A stretch of DNA of 64,000 nt, taken from the NCBI RefSeq assembly GCF_017742245.1, contig NZ_JAGHKO010000001.1, positions 2,385,061-2,449,060 of the forward strand, in the 5' to 3' direction. This stretch comes from Niastella soli (GTDB lineage: Bacteria; Bacteroidota; Bacteroidia; Chitinophagales; Chitinophagaceae). Both the position numbers and the translations under genes were made by a program. Shown one piece after another: positions 50,991 to 59,145 of the stretch (position 1 is its first letter; each line of letters opens with the position of its first letter). The notes beneath the pieces are model-generated. The model was given only the letters and a program-made list of their open reading frames with translations, was not told the DNA's origin and did no database searches.

Positions 50991-51004
50991 CTTTAAATCC
51001 CTGA

Positions 51005-51364
51005 CTAGGCAAAGAACTGCTCTACAACGATCTTGCCATCTTTAATGGAATACGTACAAAGCTCTGTCATGTCCCAATGCTGTTTATCTTTCATCGTAAC
51101 ATCCATATGCATGGTGCAGGCAAATGAATTGCTGGCCACCATGGGTTCGCTCACTTCCATTTTGTTCACATGGTCAACCATGTTTTCCCATTTTTTCCCT
51201 TTCTCAATAATAGCATCGAGGCCCTTTGTTTCCTTTTCGAAGGCAGGTGATGCTTGCGGTTCAATGCTCATGCAATCTTTTGCAAATAACTCTTTCTGCG
51301 CGGTTTCAAACTGACCCTGACGGCACAGTTCAACCAGGCGATTGGCAATCTGATTCGTAGTCAT
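51005..51364 (-). CDS. SnoaL/NTF2-like protein
   Basis: 119 residues with an NTF2-like cone fold: ANRLVELCRQGQFETAQKEL near 7-26, DCMSIEP near 30, and repeated Met/Trp-rich strands (DHVNKMEVSEPMVASN, then TMHMDVTMKDKQHWDMTEL). It is the last gene of the sigma-factor operon, 33 nt after it. It resembles the SnoaL-like domain found inside the sigma factor itself. Confidence 0.85.
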   Translation of the reverse strand: MTTNQIANRLVELCRQGQFETAQKELFAKDCMSIEPQASPAFEKETKGLDAIIEKGKKWENMVDHVNKMEVSEPMVASNSFACTMHMDVTMKDKQHWDMTELCTYSIKDGKIVVEQFFA

Positions 51365-51397
51365 GGCGTTTAATTTAGTATGAAGCTACTTAAAAAA

Positions 51398-52249
51398 TCA
51401 TTCCACCCCACCGCCAAGTGATTGCAATTTCCTGGGATCGAGCACATTACTGATCTGGAAAATTCTATTGCTTTCCGGTTCAATACCAAATACCTGGCAT
51501 GCTTTCAATTCCTCCCCATTATAAAAAAGCAATGCTGGTTGGTGATTTATTTCACCAGCTTCCACTCTAAAGTCGGCGCTGTATTTATGAAAAACAAATA
51601 CAAGCAGTTCGGCCACTTCCTGGTACCCGGTGCAGTTTTTTGCAAACACTTTAACCACATTGCCGCCATCGGCATAATAAGCGATGTCTTCTGTGAGTAA
51701 ATGTTCTAAAGCTTTTACATCTCTGCCTCTGATGGCATGCATGAATTTCTCCAATACAGCCGGCGTTATGCCCTCGTTCCTGGGAGCCGCCACTGGTGCA
51801 TGTACCTGGTCTATCTTTTGTTTGGCCCTGCTGAGCAGTTTGCGGGAATGTTCAACCGAAACAGACAGCGTTTGTCCAATTTCTTCATGCGAATAGGCAA
51901 AAGCTTCTTTTAATATAAAGACGGCCCTTTCTTTGGCATTTAATTTTTCCAGCAGTATCAACAGCGAATACGAAACAATTTCATTGAGGTTAATGTTCGT
52001 ATCAGCGCCTTCCGTATCTACCGGTTCTGGCAGCCACATATCGCCCAACTGCATTTTTTTTCTTTTATCTCTGATGTTGATGGATTGATTGATAACGCTG
52101 CGGATCAGATAATTTTTTGGGTCTTCTATTTCTTCTTTGGACCCTGCTAAAAACTTATACAGTACATCCTGAATAGCGTCCTTTGCGTCTTCTGCTGTCC
52201 CAAGTATATTATACGCATAGGGAAACAGCATATGCTGATAATCTTTCAA
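51398..52249 (-). CDS. ECF41/SigJ-like sigma factor with C-terminal SnoaL domain
   Basis: 283 residues. Sigma region 2 is at about 6-75 (AEDAKDAIQDVLYKF) and region 4 at about 95-150 (LNAKERAVFILKEAFAYSHEEIGQTLSV). The extra C-terminal SnoaL domain (about 165-283) carries the ECF41 hallmarks in variant form: DGG near 213 (in YADGGNVVK) and DPRKL near 272 for the NPDKL motif. In ECF41 the C-terminal domain modulates activity without a classical anti-sigma factor. The start is TTG 52249 or ATG 52231. Confidence 0.92.
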   Translation of the reverse strand: MKDYQHMLFPYAYNILGTAEDAKDAIQDVLYKFLAGSKEEIEDPKNYLIRSVINQSINIRDKRKKMQLGDMWLPEPVDTEGADTNINLNEIVSYSLLILLEKLNAKERAVFILKEAFAYSHEEIGQTLSVSVEHSRKLLSRAKQKIDQVHAPVAAPRNEGITPAVLEKFMHAIRGRDVKALEHLLTEDIAYYADGGNVVKVFAKNCTGYQEVAELLVFVFHKYSADFRVEAGEINHQPALLFYNGEELKACQVFGIEPESNRIFQISNVLDPRKLQSLGGGVE

Positions 52250-52273
52250 AATGCTATTTTTTAAACTTACTGA

Positions 52274-52492
52274 CTATTTACTTAACCAATTACTTAATAA
52301 TTTATGCAATGTAGGCACTAGCGCATATACTGCAATGGGAATAACAACTAATGTGGTAACAAACGTTCGAAGGGGAAGAGAATTTATTTTTTCAAGTTGC
52401 TCACCAAAGAATACGGAGATCAGCGTAACTGTTGGATAAATGGCTATCCAGATCAGGATAGCCATTTTCCATTTTTTGGGTGGTGTTGACAT
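52274..52492 (-). CDS. small two-helix membrane protein
   Basis: 72 residues with two membrane helices (about 8-29, MAILIWIAIYPTVTLISVFF, and about 43-63, FVTTLVVIPIAVYALVPTL) and a short basic C-terminus. It lies between the AhpD-like gene (18 nt) and the sigma factor (24 nt) in one operon. The family was not recognised. Confidence 0.75.
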   Translation of the reverse strand: MSTPPKKWKMAILIWIAIYPTVTLISVFFGEQLEKINSLPLRTFVTTLVVIPIAVYALVPTLHKLLSNWLSK

Positions 52493-52510
52493 CGGGTAAT
52501 ACTTACCGGG

Positions 52511-52972
52511 TTAATTAAATTGACCGGGTTTATAGTCACCGGGAATTGTTCTGAAGGCAATGTTGAGCCGGTTCCAGCTATTGATTGCTATAATTGCCAG
52601 GGTAATGTCAGCGATTTGAGCCTTGTCAAAGTGCTTGCTCAGTTCATTGTACACTTCATCGGTAACATCTGCCTGCGGTATTTTTGTTACTGCTTCTGTA
52701 TAAGCAAGTACTGCTCTTTCGGCATCAGTGTAATAAGGACACTCTTTCCAGGCTGGCAGAGAATACAGGCGTTGTTCCGTTTCGCCCATTGCAATGGCAT
52801 CTTTCCAGTGCATATCCAAACAATAAGCGCAGCCATTGATCTGTGAAGCCCGCATTTTGATCAACTCCTTTAACTTATGGTCCAGCCCTGTTTTACCTAA
52901 ATACATTTCAATTTTGAATAAGCCATCCAATAAACCTTTGTTCCCGTCTGTAAATGCAATTCTTTGTTCCAT
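52511..52972 (-). CDS. carboxymuconolactone-decarboxylase/AhpD-like protein
   Basis: 153 residues starting at ATG 52972. The CxxC-x3-H motif is CAYCLDMH near 46-53, as in AhpD-like alkylhydroperoxidases; a second conserved helix is NSWNRLNIAFR near 130-140. It acts in peroxide or electrophile reduction. CMD genes beside ECF41 sigma factors are the typical target genes of that group. It is the first gene of the operon. Confidence 0.92.
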   Translation of the reverse strand: MEQRIAFTDGNKGLLDGLFKIEMYLGKTGLDHKLKELIKMRASQINGCAYCLDMHWKDAIAMGETEQRLYSLPAWKECPYYTDAERAVLAYTEAVTKIPQADVTDEVYNELSKHFDKAQIADITLAIIAINSWNRLNIAFRTIPGDYKPGQFN

Positions 52973-53124
52973 TTTTATATTGTTTTGTGTTTTAAAATTC
53001 GTCGTACGGTAATAAAACAAAGTAGTGCACCGGAACGTGACAGGTTTGGAGCAATTTTTTGAAAAATGTTACTGGATATTGAAAGTGAATCGGTTAAGGC
53101 AGTTGTTAATTCAGTTCTAAAATG

Positions 53125-53160
53125 TTGGAATTAAAATAAAAATGCTAAATTTAGAATCAG
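53125..53160 (+). promoter_or_regulatory. probable nuo operon promoter
   Basis: TTG (53125-53127) and TAAATTTA (53146-53153) are 18 nt apart; the latter differs from TAnnTTTG in the last base. They lie about 40-65 nt before nuoA. This is the best candidate in the 171-nt gap. Confidence 0.4.
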
Positions 53161-53191
53161 CAGCCGATTCGTATATTTTCAAATTCGCCAT

Positions 53192-53542
53192 ATGGGACCT
53201 ATCGCGCTCCTTATATTAACTATAGCTGCCATTCTTTTTTCTGCCGGCGGCATCCTCGTATCAAAATTTTTGGTAAGGGGTTCTGTGAATGCGCAAAAAG
53301 GCCAACCATATGAGTGTGGCATCCCATCTGAAGGCTCACCCTGGAACCAGTTTAATGTAGGCTATTACCTGTTCGCCCTGTTGTTCCTGATCTTTGATGT
53401 AGAACTGATCTTCGTGTATCCGTGGGCCGTGGTGGTAAAAAAAGTTGGATTAATGGCGCTTGTAGAGATCGCCATTTTCTTTTTCATATTATTTACCGGG
53501 TTTTTGTACGCACATAAGAAAGGCGCATTAAAATGGATGTAA
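53192..53542 (+). CDS. nuoA: NADH-quinone oxidoreductase subunit A
   Basis: 116 residues with three membrane helices (about 4-22, 62-84 and 89-108). The loop between the first two has the NuoA signature YECGIPSEG near 39-47, and the second helix contains [11 protein letters not shown]. It is a membrane-arm subunit of complex I at the junction with the peripheral arm. It opens the operon, 22 nt before nuoB. Confidence 0.95.
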   Translation: MGPIALLILTIAAILFSAGGILVSKFLVRGSVNAQKGQPYECGIPSEGSPWNQFNVGYYLFALLFLIFDVELIFVYPWAVVVKKVGLMALVEIAIFFFILFTGFLYAHKKGALKWM

Positions 53543-53564
53543 TTACGGAATAAAGTATCCGTCA

Positions 53565-54128
53565 ATGGAAAACTTAAACAAAGAAATAGAAACCGCATCC
53601 CAGGGGAATGAGCAATTTCCCGGACAGGTACATGACCTGCCCGGTGGCGGCATCCTCATCAGCTCATTTAATGACCTCATTAACTGGGCGCGTTCCAATT
53701 CTTTATGGCCCCTCACTTTTGCCACCAGTTGTTGTGGTATTGAAATGATGTCGGTGGCTTCTTCGAAATACGACTTCTCCCGCTTTGGTTTTGAAGTAGC
53801 GCGTGCTACGCCCCGTCAGGCAGATGTGATCATTATTGCCGGCACCATTGTAAATAAAATGGCGCCTGTGCTCAAACGCCTGTACGATCAAATGGCCGAC
53901 CCCAAATATGTAATTGCAATGGGCGCCTGTGCTATCAGCGGCGGCCCCTTCTTCTATAATACCTATTCTGTAGTAAAAGGCGCCGATCATGTGATACCGG
54001 TTGATGTATATATACCCGGTTGCCCACCCCGGCCCGAGGCATTGTTGCATGCATTGATCACCCTGCAACAAAAAATTAAAAGTGGGTTAACCCGGGAACA
54101 GATCAGGGCAGAAAAACCACAATCATGA
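53565..54128 (+). CDS. nuoB: NADH-quinone oxidoreductase subunit B
   Basis: 187 residues. The N2 iron-sulfur cluster ligands are visible: TSCCGIEM near 56-63 (two Cys), MGACAISGG near 123 and PGCPPRPEA near 152. It transfers electrons to quinone at the junction of the arms. It overlaps nuoC by 4 nt (ATGA). Confidence 0.97.
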   Translation: MENLNKEIETASQGNEQFPGQVHDLPGGGILISSFNDLINWARSNSLWPLTFATSCCGIEMMSVASSKYDFSRFGFEVARATPRQADVIIIAGTIVNKMAPVLKRLYDQMADPKYVIAMGACAISGGPFFYNTYSVVKGADHVIPVDVYIPGCPPRPEALLHALITLQQKIKSGLTREQIRAEKPQS

Positions 54129-54595
54129 CCAACGAGGAAATAAAACAACATATTATAACCGGACTGCCCAACGCTTCCTTTGATGAAACCGGCGAATGGC
54201 TGCAGGTGCTGGTGCCAGTGGATGCATGGAAACAATTTGCCCAATGGCTACGCAGCGATGCATTGCAGATGGATTTTTTGTTTTGCCTTACGTGTGTCGA
54301 TTGGGCTGCAACTCCGGCAGGCAAAGCGTTGCTCACCATGGTGTATCATTTTACCTCCACGGTGTTCAGACATACGCTGGTGGTGAAAGTAAAATTAGAC
54401 CGGAACAATCCTGAAATAGAAACCATCTCAGATTGCTGGCGTACGGCCGAAATGCATGAGCGGGAAGTATTTGATTTGTTTGGCGTGCAATTCCTGCATC
54501 ACCCCGATCTGCGGCGGCTGGTGCTGACCGATGATTTTGAAGGCCACCCCTTGCGAAAAGATTTTGAGGACCCTATTAATATGATCAAATTATAA
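54125..54595 (+). CDS. nuoC: NADH-quinone oxidoreductase subunit C
   Basis: 156 residues with the 30-kDa subunit signature near the C-terminus: [17 protein letters not shown] (about 105-121) then [10 protein letters not shown] (about 139-148). It is a peripheral-arm subunit bound to NuoD. In some Bacteroidota NuoC and NuoD are fused; here they are separate genes 2 nt apart. Confidence 0.95.
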   Translation: MTNEEIKQHIITGLPNASFDETGEWLQVLVPVDAWKQFAQWLRSDALQMDFLFCLTCVDWAATPAGKALLTMVYHFTSTVFRHTLVVKVKLDRNNPEIETISDCWRTAEMHEREVFDLFGVQFLHHPDLRRLVLTDDFEGHPLRKDFEDPINMIKL

Positions 54596-54597
54596 TC

Positions 54598-55758
54598 TTG
54601 TATAGAGAAACTCAAATAATAGAATCTGCTAAAACAACCTCTCCTAATGGGGGACCGGATGCTGTTGATGATGGTGCGCTGGTGATCAACGTAGGTCCGC
54701 AACACCCGGCAACACATGGGGTATTGCATTTAGTGATCACACTCCAGGGAGAAACCATTCAAAAAATAGAACCGCATTTAGGCTATATACATCGCAGCAT
54801 TGAAAAGATGTGCGAAAGCCTGAGTTACCGGCAATTCATATATGTAACAAGCCGAATGGATTATTTATCGGCACATATTAACAACCATGGTTGCGCCCTG
54901 TGTGTGGAGAAAGGATTACAACTGGAAGTGCCGCCGCGTGCCCAGGTGATCCGGGTATTGATGGATGAACTGACGCGCATTGCTTCCCATGAATTATGGT
55001 GGGGTGCCATGGCGATGGACCTCGGCGCATTCACGCCGTTTTTTTATGCCTTCCGCGAACGTGAAACCATCAACGACATCATGGAAGAAACCTGCGGTGC
55101 CCGCCTCACCATGAATTATATGGTGCCGGGTGGCGTGATGTATGACATTCATCCCAATTTTCAAAAACGGGTAAAGGACTTTATCCAGCTTTTTACAAAC
55201 AAGATAGATGAGTACGATGATCTGGTTACCGGCAATATTATTTTTCAGAACCGCACCCAGGGCGTGGGCGTTCTAACAGCCGCCGATGCTATTTCCTACG
55301 GCTGTACCGGACCGGTGGCAAGGGGTAGCGGAGTGGCTTGTGATATCAGGAAGTTGTATCCATATGAAGTGTACAATAAAGTAGCATTTGATGAGATCAT
55401 CGAGACAGCTGGCGATAGCTATGCCCGCTACCTGGTACGAATAAAGGAATTGAAACAATCGGTACGCATTGTAGAACAATTGATCGATAATATTCCCGAA
55501 GGTGACTTTCAGGCAAAAACAAAAGCCGTGTTAAAGCTACCAAAGGGCGAATTTTATTCAAGAGTAGAAACGGCGCGTGGCGAATTTGGCGTGTATATCG
55601 TAAGTGAAGGCGGCACTACGCCGTATAGAATAAAATTCAGGTCGCCCGGGTTCTCCAATTTGTCGGCCCTGGACCATATCAGCAGAGGTTGCAAGATCGG
55701 TGATCTGATGGCTATTATGGGGACGCTGGATCTGGTTATTCCTGATATTGATAGGTAA
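54598..55758 (+). CDS. nuoD: NADH-quinone oxidoreductase subunit D
   Basis: 386 residues of the 49-kDa subunit: GPQHPATHGVLH near 33-44, HLGYIHRSIEKM near 61-72, YVTSRMDYLSAHINNH near 81-96, and the C-terminal SNLSALDHISRGCKIGDLMAIMGTLDLVIPDIDR. It forms the quinone-binding site with NuoB. The only start that suits is TTG 54598; no ATG occurs before the conserved region. A 237-nt repeat-rich spacer follows, where nuoEFG would be expected. Confidence 0.95.
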   Translation: MYRETQIIESAKTTSPNGGPDAVDDGALVINVGPQHPATHGVLHLVITLQGETIQKIEPHLGYIHRSIEKMCESLSYRQFIYVTSRMDYLSAHINNHGCALCVEKGLQLEVPPRAQVIRVLMDELTRIASHELWWGAMAMDLGAFTPFFYAFRERETINDIMEETCGARLTMNYMVPGGVMYDIHPNFQKRVKDFIQLFTNKIDEYDDLVTGNIIFQNRTQGVGVLTAADAISYGCTGPVARGSGVACDIRKLYPYEVYNKVAFDEIIETAGDSYARYLVRIKELKQSVRIVEQLIDNIPEGDFQAKTKAVLKLPKGEFYSRVETARGEFGVYIVSEGGTTPYRIKFRSPGFSNLSALDHISRGCKIGDLMAIMGTLDLVIPDIDR

Positions 55759-55995
55759 GGTAGTTGACCAGTTAACAAGTTGACTGGATTGATAGGGGTG
55801 ATAGGGTTGATAGAGGGCGACGATGAAATAAATGGAAGATGAAAATAGTGAAAAGGTATATCCTGTCGCGAGCTCTTTCACGTTTCACGTTTGCCGTTTC
55901 ACGATTACCGGCCCTGAGCGTAGCGAAGGCCGGTATTGCCGATTGCCCATTGCCGACTGCCGATTCAGGATTGCCGACTGCAACTATAAATATAT
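55759..55995. repeat. nuoD-nuoH spacer with 7-bp repeat array
   Basis: From 55935 to 55983 there are seven consecutive heptads in register: ATTGCCG, ATTGCCC, ATTGCCG, ACTGCCG, ATTCAGG, ATTGCCG and ACTGCAA. Before them lie a TTTCACG repeat (about 55876-55901), a GAGCGTAGCGAAGG phrase and a GTTGAC/GTTAAC stretch (55760-55785). No coding frame for nuoE, nuoF or nuoG exists here. Confidence 0.75.
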
Positions 55996-57072
55996 ATGTT
56001 TAGTTTAGAGCACATAACCGACTTCATACAGCAATGGTTGTACGCTACGTTCAACCCCACCATGGCATTGATCCTGGAATGTGTCATTGTGATGTTGCTG
56101 GTGATCGGTTTGTTTGCCGTGCTGGGGCTAGTATTGGTATTGATGGAGCGGAAAGTAGCAGCCCGTATGCAGATCCGGTTGGGACCAAACCGGGTTGGAC
56201 CTAAAGGCATGTTACAAACAGCGGCCGATACGTTGAAGCTGATGATGAAAGAAGGGTTAACACCCGATGGTGCTGATAAGTTCCTGTTTAACCTGGCCCC
56301 CTTTATAGTAATGATTGCCGCAATGCTCATTATGGCGCCCATTGCTTTTGCCAAAGGATTTCAGATCTGGGATATTAATATAGGCGTATTGTATGTATCT
56401 GCGGTGTCTTCTGTGTCTGTAATTGGGATCCTGATGGCCGGTTGGGCCAGCAATAATAAATATTCCCTGCTGGGCGCTATGCGCAGCGGCGCACAGATTG
56501 TGAGTTATGAATTGTCGGCGGGGTTATCCATCATTTCTATTGTAGTATTGTCTGGCAGTCTGCAGGTATCGGACATCATTGCTTCGCAGCAAACCGGTTG
56601 GTGGTTGTTCCGCGGACATATTCCCGCCATCATTGCCTTTGTGATCTTTATCATTGCTGTAACGGCAGAAACCAACCGCGCGCCATTTGACCTGGCCGAG
56701 GCAGAATCGGAACTAACAGCTGGCTTTCATACCGAATATTCAGGAATGAAGTTCGCCCTGTTTTTCCTGGCTGAATACATCAACATCTTTATAGTATGTG
56801 CTATTGGCGCCACCTTGTTCCTGGGTGGCTGGATGCCCTTGCACATTGGGCATTGGGAAGGCTTTAATCAAATCATGGATTACATCCCTTCGTCGCTCTG
56901 GTTCCTGGGTAAAACATTTTTCCTGATCTTTTTGATCATGTGGTTCCGGTGGACTTTCCCCCGCTTACGGGTTGATCAGCTGTTGAGCCTGGAATGGAAA
57001 TACCTGTTGCCTATTAGTATGTTCAACCTGTTATTAATAACCTTAATTGCAATAATGGGATGGCATTTTTAA
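55996..57072 (+). CDS. nuoH: NADH-quinone oxidoreductase subunit H
   Basis: 358 residues with eight membrane helices. Signatures are MERKVAARMQIRLGPNRVGP near 51-70, the acidic quinone-channel loop AETNRAPFDLAEAESELTAGFHTEYSGM near 222-249, and the C-terminal MWFRWTFPRLRVDQLL near 315-330. It is the membrane subunit beneath the quinone site. Its stop overlaps the nuoI start by 13 nt. Confidence 0.97.
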   Translation: MFSLEHITDFIQQWLYATFNPTMALILECVIVMLLVIGLFAVLGLVLVLMERKVAARMQIRLGPNRVGPKGMLQTAADTLKLMMKEGLTPDGADKFLFNLAPFIVMIAAMLIMAPIAFAKGFQIWDINIGVLYVSAVSSVSVIGILMAGWASNNKYSLLGAMRSGAQIVSYELSAGLSIISIVVLSGSLQVSDIIASQQTGWWLFRGHIPAIIAFVIFIIAVTAETNRAPFDLAEAESELTAGFHTEYSGMKFALFFLAEYINIFIVCAIGATLFLGGWMPLHIGHWEGFNQIMDYIPSSLWFLGKTFFLIFLIMWFRWTFPRLRVDQLLSLEWKYLLPISMFNLLLITLIAIMGWHF

Positions 57073-57539
57073 AACAATACATATCCGACGTGTACCGGGC
57101 AGTGTCGTCGCTGCTAAAAGGGATGAAAACAACGGGTAGCTATTTTGTGCGACCCAAAGAGATCATTACCCAACAATATCCCGATAACCGGGCCAGCATG
57201 ACGATCCCGGAACGCTTCCGTGGGGAAGTAGTGATGACGCACGATGAGAACAATGAACACGCCTGTACCGGCTGTACAGCTTGCGAGCTGGCTTGTCCGA
57301 ACGCCACTATCAAGATCGTTACCAAATTTGATACAACGCCTGAGGGTAAAAAGAAAAAAGCGCTGGACACCTTTGTATATCACCTGGAACTATGCACCAT
57401 GTGTAATTTATGCGTGGAGGCTTGTCCGACCAGCGCTATAAAAATGGCGCAGTCATTTGAACACAGTGTGTATGATAGAAGTCAATTGCTTAAAAAGCTA
57501 AATAAACCGGGATCTAAATTACGGGCAGGAGTTGAATAG
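57060..57539 (+). CDS. nuoI: NADH-quinone oxidoreductase subunit I
   Basis: 159 residues with two 4Fe-4S motifs: CTGCTACELACP near 69-80 and CTMCNLCVEACP near 113-124. It carries electrons through the peripheral arm to NuoB. A 302-nt repeat spacer separates it from nuoJ. Confidence 0.96.
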   Translation: MAFLKQYISDVYRAVSSLLKGMKTTGSYFVRPKEIITQQYPDNRASMTIPERFRGEVVMTHDENNEHACTGCTACELACPNATIKIVTKFDTTPEGKKKKALDTFVYHLELCTMCNLCVEACPTSAIKMAQSFEHSVYDRSQLLKKLNKPGSKLRAGVE

Positions 57540-57841
57540 GAGGATGGTTGACAGATTAACAGGTTGACACGTTGACATGTTAACACGGATGTAGGATGTA
57601 GGATGTAGGATGTAGGATTCGGCGCAAGATAGTTATTAATCGTAACAGTCGTGAGTGTCCTGAGCGAAGCGAAGGCGCTTTTGCATCGAACGCAGTGAGA
57701 TGCCTGTTTTGTTTTACGTTTCACGGCTGCCTAAAGCGAGCCAAGCCATTAGTCGGAAATTGCCGATTGCCGATTGCCGATTGCTCTCGGCTAAGCCGAG
57801 ACCGATTGCCGGTTTCACGATTGTCAATTACTTATTGATTT
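57540..57841. repeat. nuoI-nuoJ spacer with 7-bp repeat arrays
   Basis: Four perfect GGATGTA heptads (57587-57614) are followed by GGATTCG. ATTGCCG occurs three times in tandem (57759-57779) with a fourth diverged unit. GTTGAC/GTTAAC motifs (57546-57583) and GAGCGAAGCGAAGG (about 57662-57675) also recur from the previous spacer. No gene is present. Confidence 0.8.
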
Positions 57842-58456
57842 ATGAGCGCAACCCAATTTATATTTTATCTTATTTCCGCCTTTGTACTGGGTACGGCCGT
57901 GTTGGCGGTGACCACCAGGAAGATCTTCCGTTCAGCCATCTGGCTATTGTTTAGCCTGGTAGGAGTGGCCGGTTTATACTTCTGGATGCAAGTGGAATTT
58001 GTGGCGGCCGTTCAGATCATTGTATATGTAGGTGGAGTGGTAGTGCTGATCATCTTCTCCATTTTTTTGACTCACCATTCGGGCGGTGAATTGCCAAGAC
58101 CACCATTGAAGCGAACGATCTTTTCTATGCTGGCCGTTTTGTTTGGTTTTGCCTTTTCTTATAACCTCATAGCTGAATATGGTTTTCCAACAACCGTTGC
58201 AGAAAAACCATTTGTGGTGTCTGTATCTGATATTGGCGAGCAAATGCTTGATACCAGACAATATGGGTATGTGCTGCCATTTGAAGTAGTAAGTATGTTG
58301 TTGCTGGCAGCCATGATCGGTTGTATTGTTATTGCCATGCGTTCGATCCCCCAAGGAAAAGCGATACAAAAGCCGGCGACCCCTATGCCTGCAAATGGTG
58401 GCAACATTCATTCCGTAGTTGAAACAAAAGAATCCATGGAGGAAAAAACAACATGA
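57842..58456 (+). CDS. nuoJ: NADH-quinone oxidoreductase subunit J
   Basis: 204 residues with five membrane helices in the first 165 residues (including VAAVQIIVYVGGVVVLIIFSIFL near 54-76) and a polar tail. It is a proton-channel core subunit. It overlaps nuoK by 4 nt (ATGA). Confidence 0.94.
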   Translation: MSATQFIFYLISAFVLGTAVLAVTTRKIFRSAIWLLFSLVGVAGLYFWMQVEFVAAVQIIVYVGGVVVLIIFSIFLTHHSGGELPRPPLKRTIFSMLAVLFGFAFSYNLIAEYGFPTTVAEKPFVVSVSDIGEQMLDTRQYGYVLPFEVVSMLLLAAMIGCIVIAMRSIPQGKAIQKPATPMPANGGNIHSVVETKESMEEKTT

Positions 58457-58767
58457 GCACGGTCCCATTAACACATATTCTGTTTGTAAGCACCGCCCTG
58501 TTTTTTATTGGGATGTATGGACTGTTCACCCGGCGAAACCTGATCACGATGCTTATGTCCATAGAATTGATCCTGAATAGTGTGAACATCAATTTTGTAG
58601 CTTTTAATAAATACCTGTACCCCGATAAACTGAATGGTGTTTTCTTTTCCCTGTTTATTATAACCGTTGCCGCGGCCGAAGCGGCAGTGGCTATTGCTAT
58701 AATTATTAACCTGTATAGAAGTCATAGGTCGATTGATGTGGAGGGGACGGAGGAGATGAGGTTTTAG
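58453..58767 (+). CDS. nuoK: NADH-quinone oxidoreductase subunit K
   Basis: 104 residues with three membrane helices and the NuoK signatures TMLMSIELILNSVN near 32-45 and AAEAAVAIAIIINLYR near 74-89, including the two buried Glu residues used for proton transfer. Confidence 0.96.
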   Translation: MSTVPLTHILFVSTALFFIGMYGLFTRRNLITMLMSIELILNSVNINFVAFNKYLYPDKLNGVFFSLFIITVAAAEAAVAIAIIINLYRSHRSIDVEGTEEMRF

Positions 58768-59145
58768 TTAACGAGTTAACCGGTTGACGAGGAAGAAGAA
58801 GTTGATAGAGTTGATAAGGTTGATGGAGTTGATAAAGGGCGAAGACCTGTAAGGTCCGCCATCGGATTTCGAATAATCAGGTGGTTTATGCGGTCCTGAC
58901 AGGTCGAATAACTTTTGAAATGAGGTCCGCCATCACAGACCTGCCAGTGGCTGCCCCCGTCTTGCGGGGGTTGATAGAGTTGATAAGGAAGGTAGGAGGA
59001 AAGAAGTTGAATGTTGAATGACTATAGAGAAATGGCATATCGATCTGAAGAAAATGCGAATGGTGAGCGGTCCCCCAAAAAACGTTGAGGTCTGAAAAGT
59101 CGGCAACCCACTCACCACTGACCACTGACAATTAACCATTCAAAA
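58768..59145. repeat. nuoK-nuoL spacer with several repeat types
   Basis: It contains GTTAAC/GTTGAC stretches (58768-58793), 9-bp TTGATAAGG-like units (58801-58838, again at 58971-58988), one GACCTGTAAGG...CTGACAGGTC element (58843-58906) without the inner CCCGATAAATCGGG palindrome, and a CCCCCG-TCTT-GCGGGGG hairpin (about 58953-58969). No gene is present. Confidence 0.75.
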
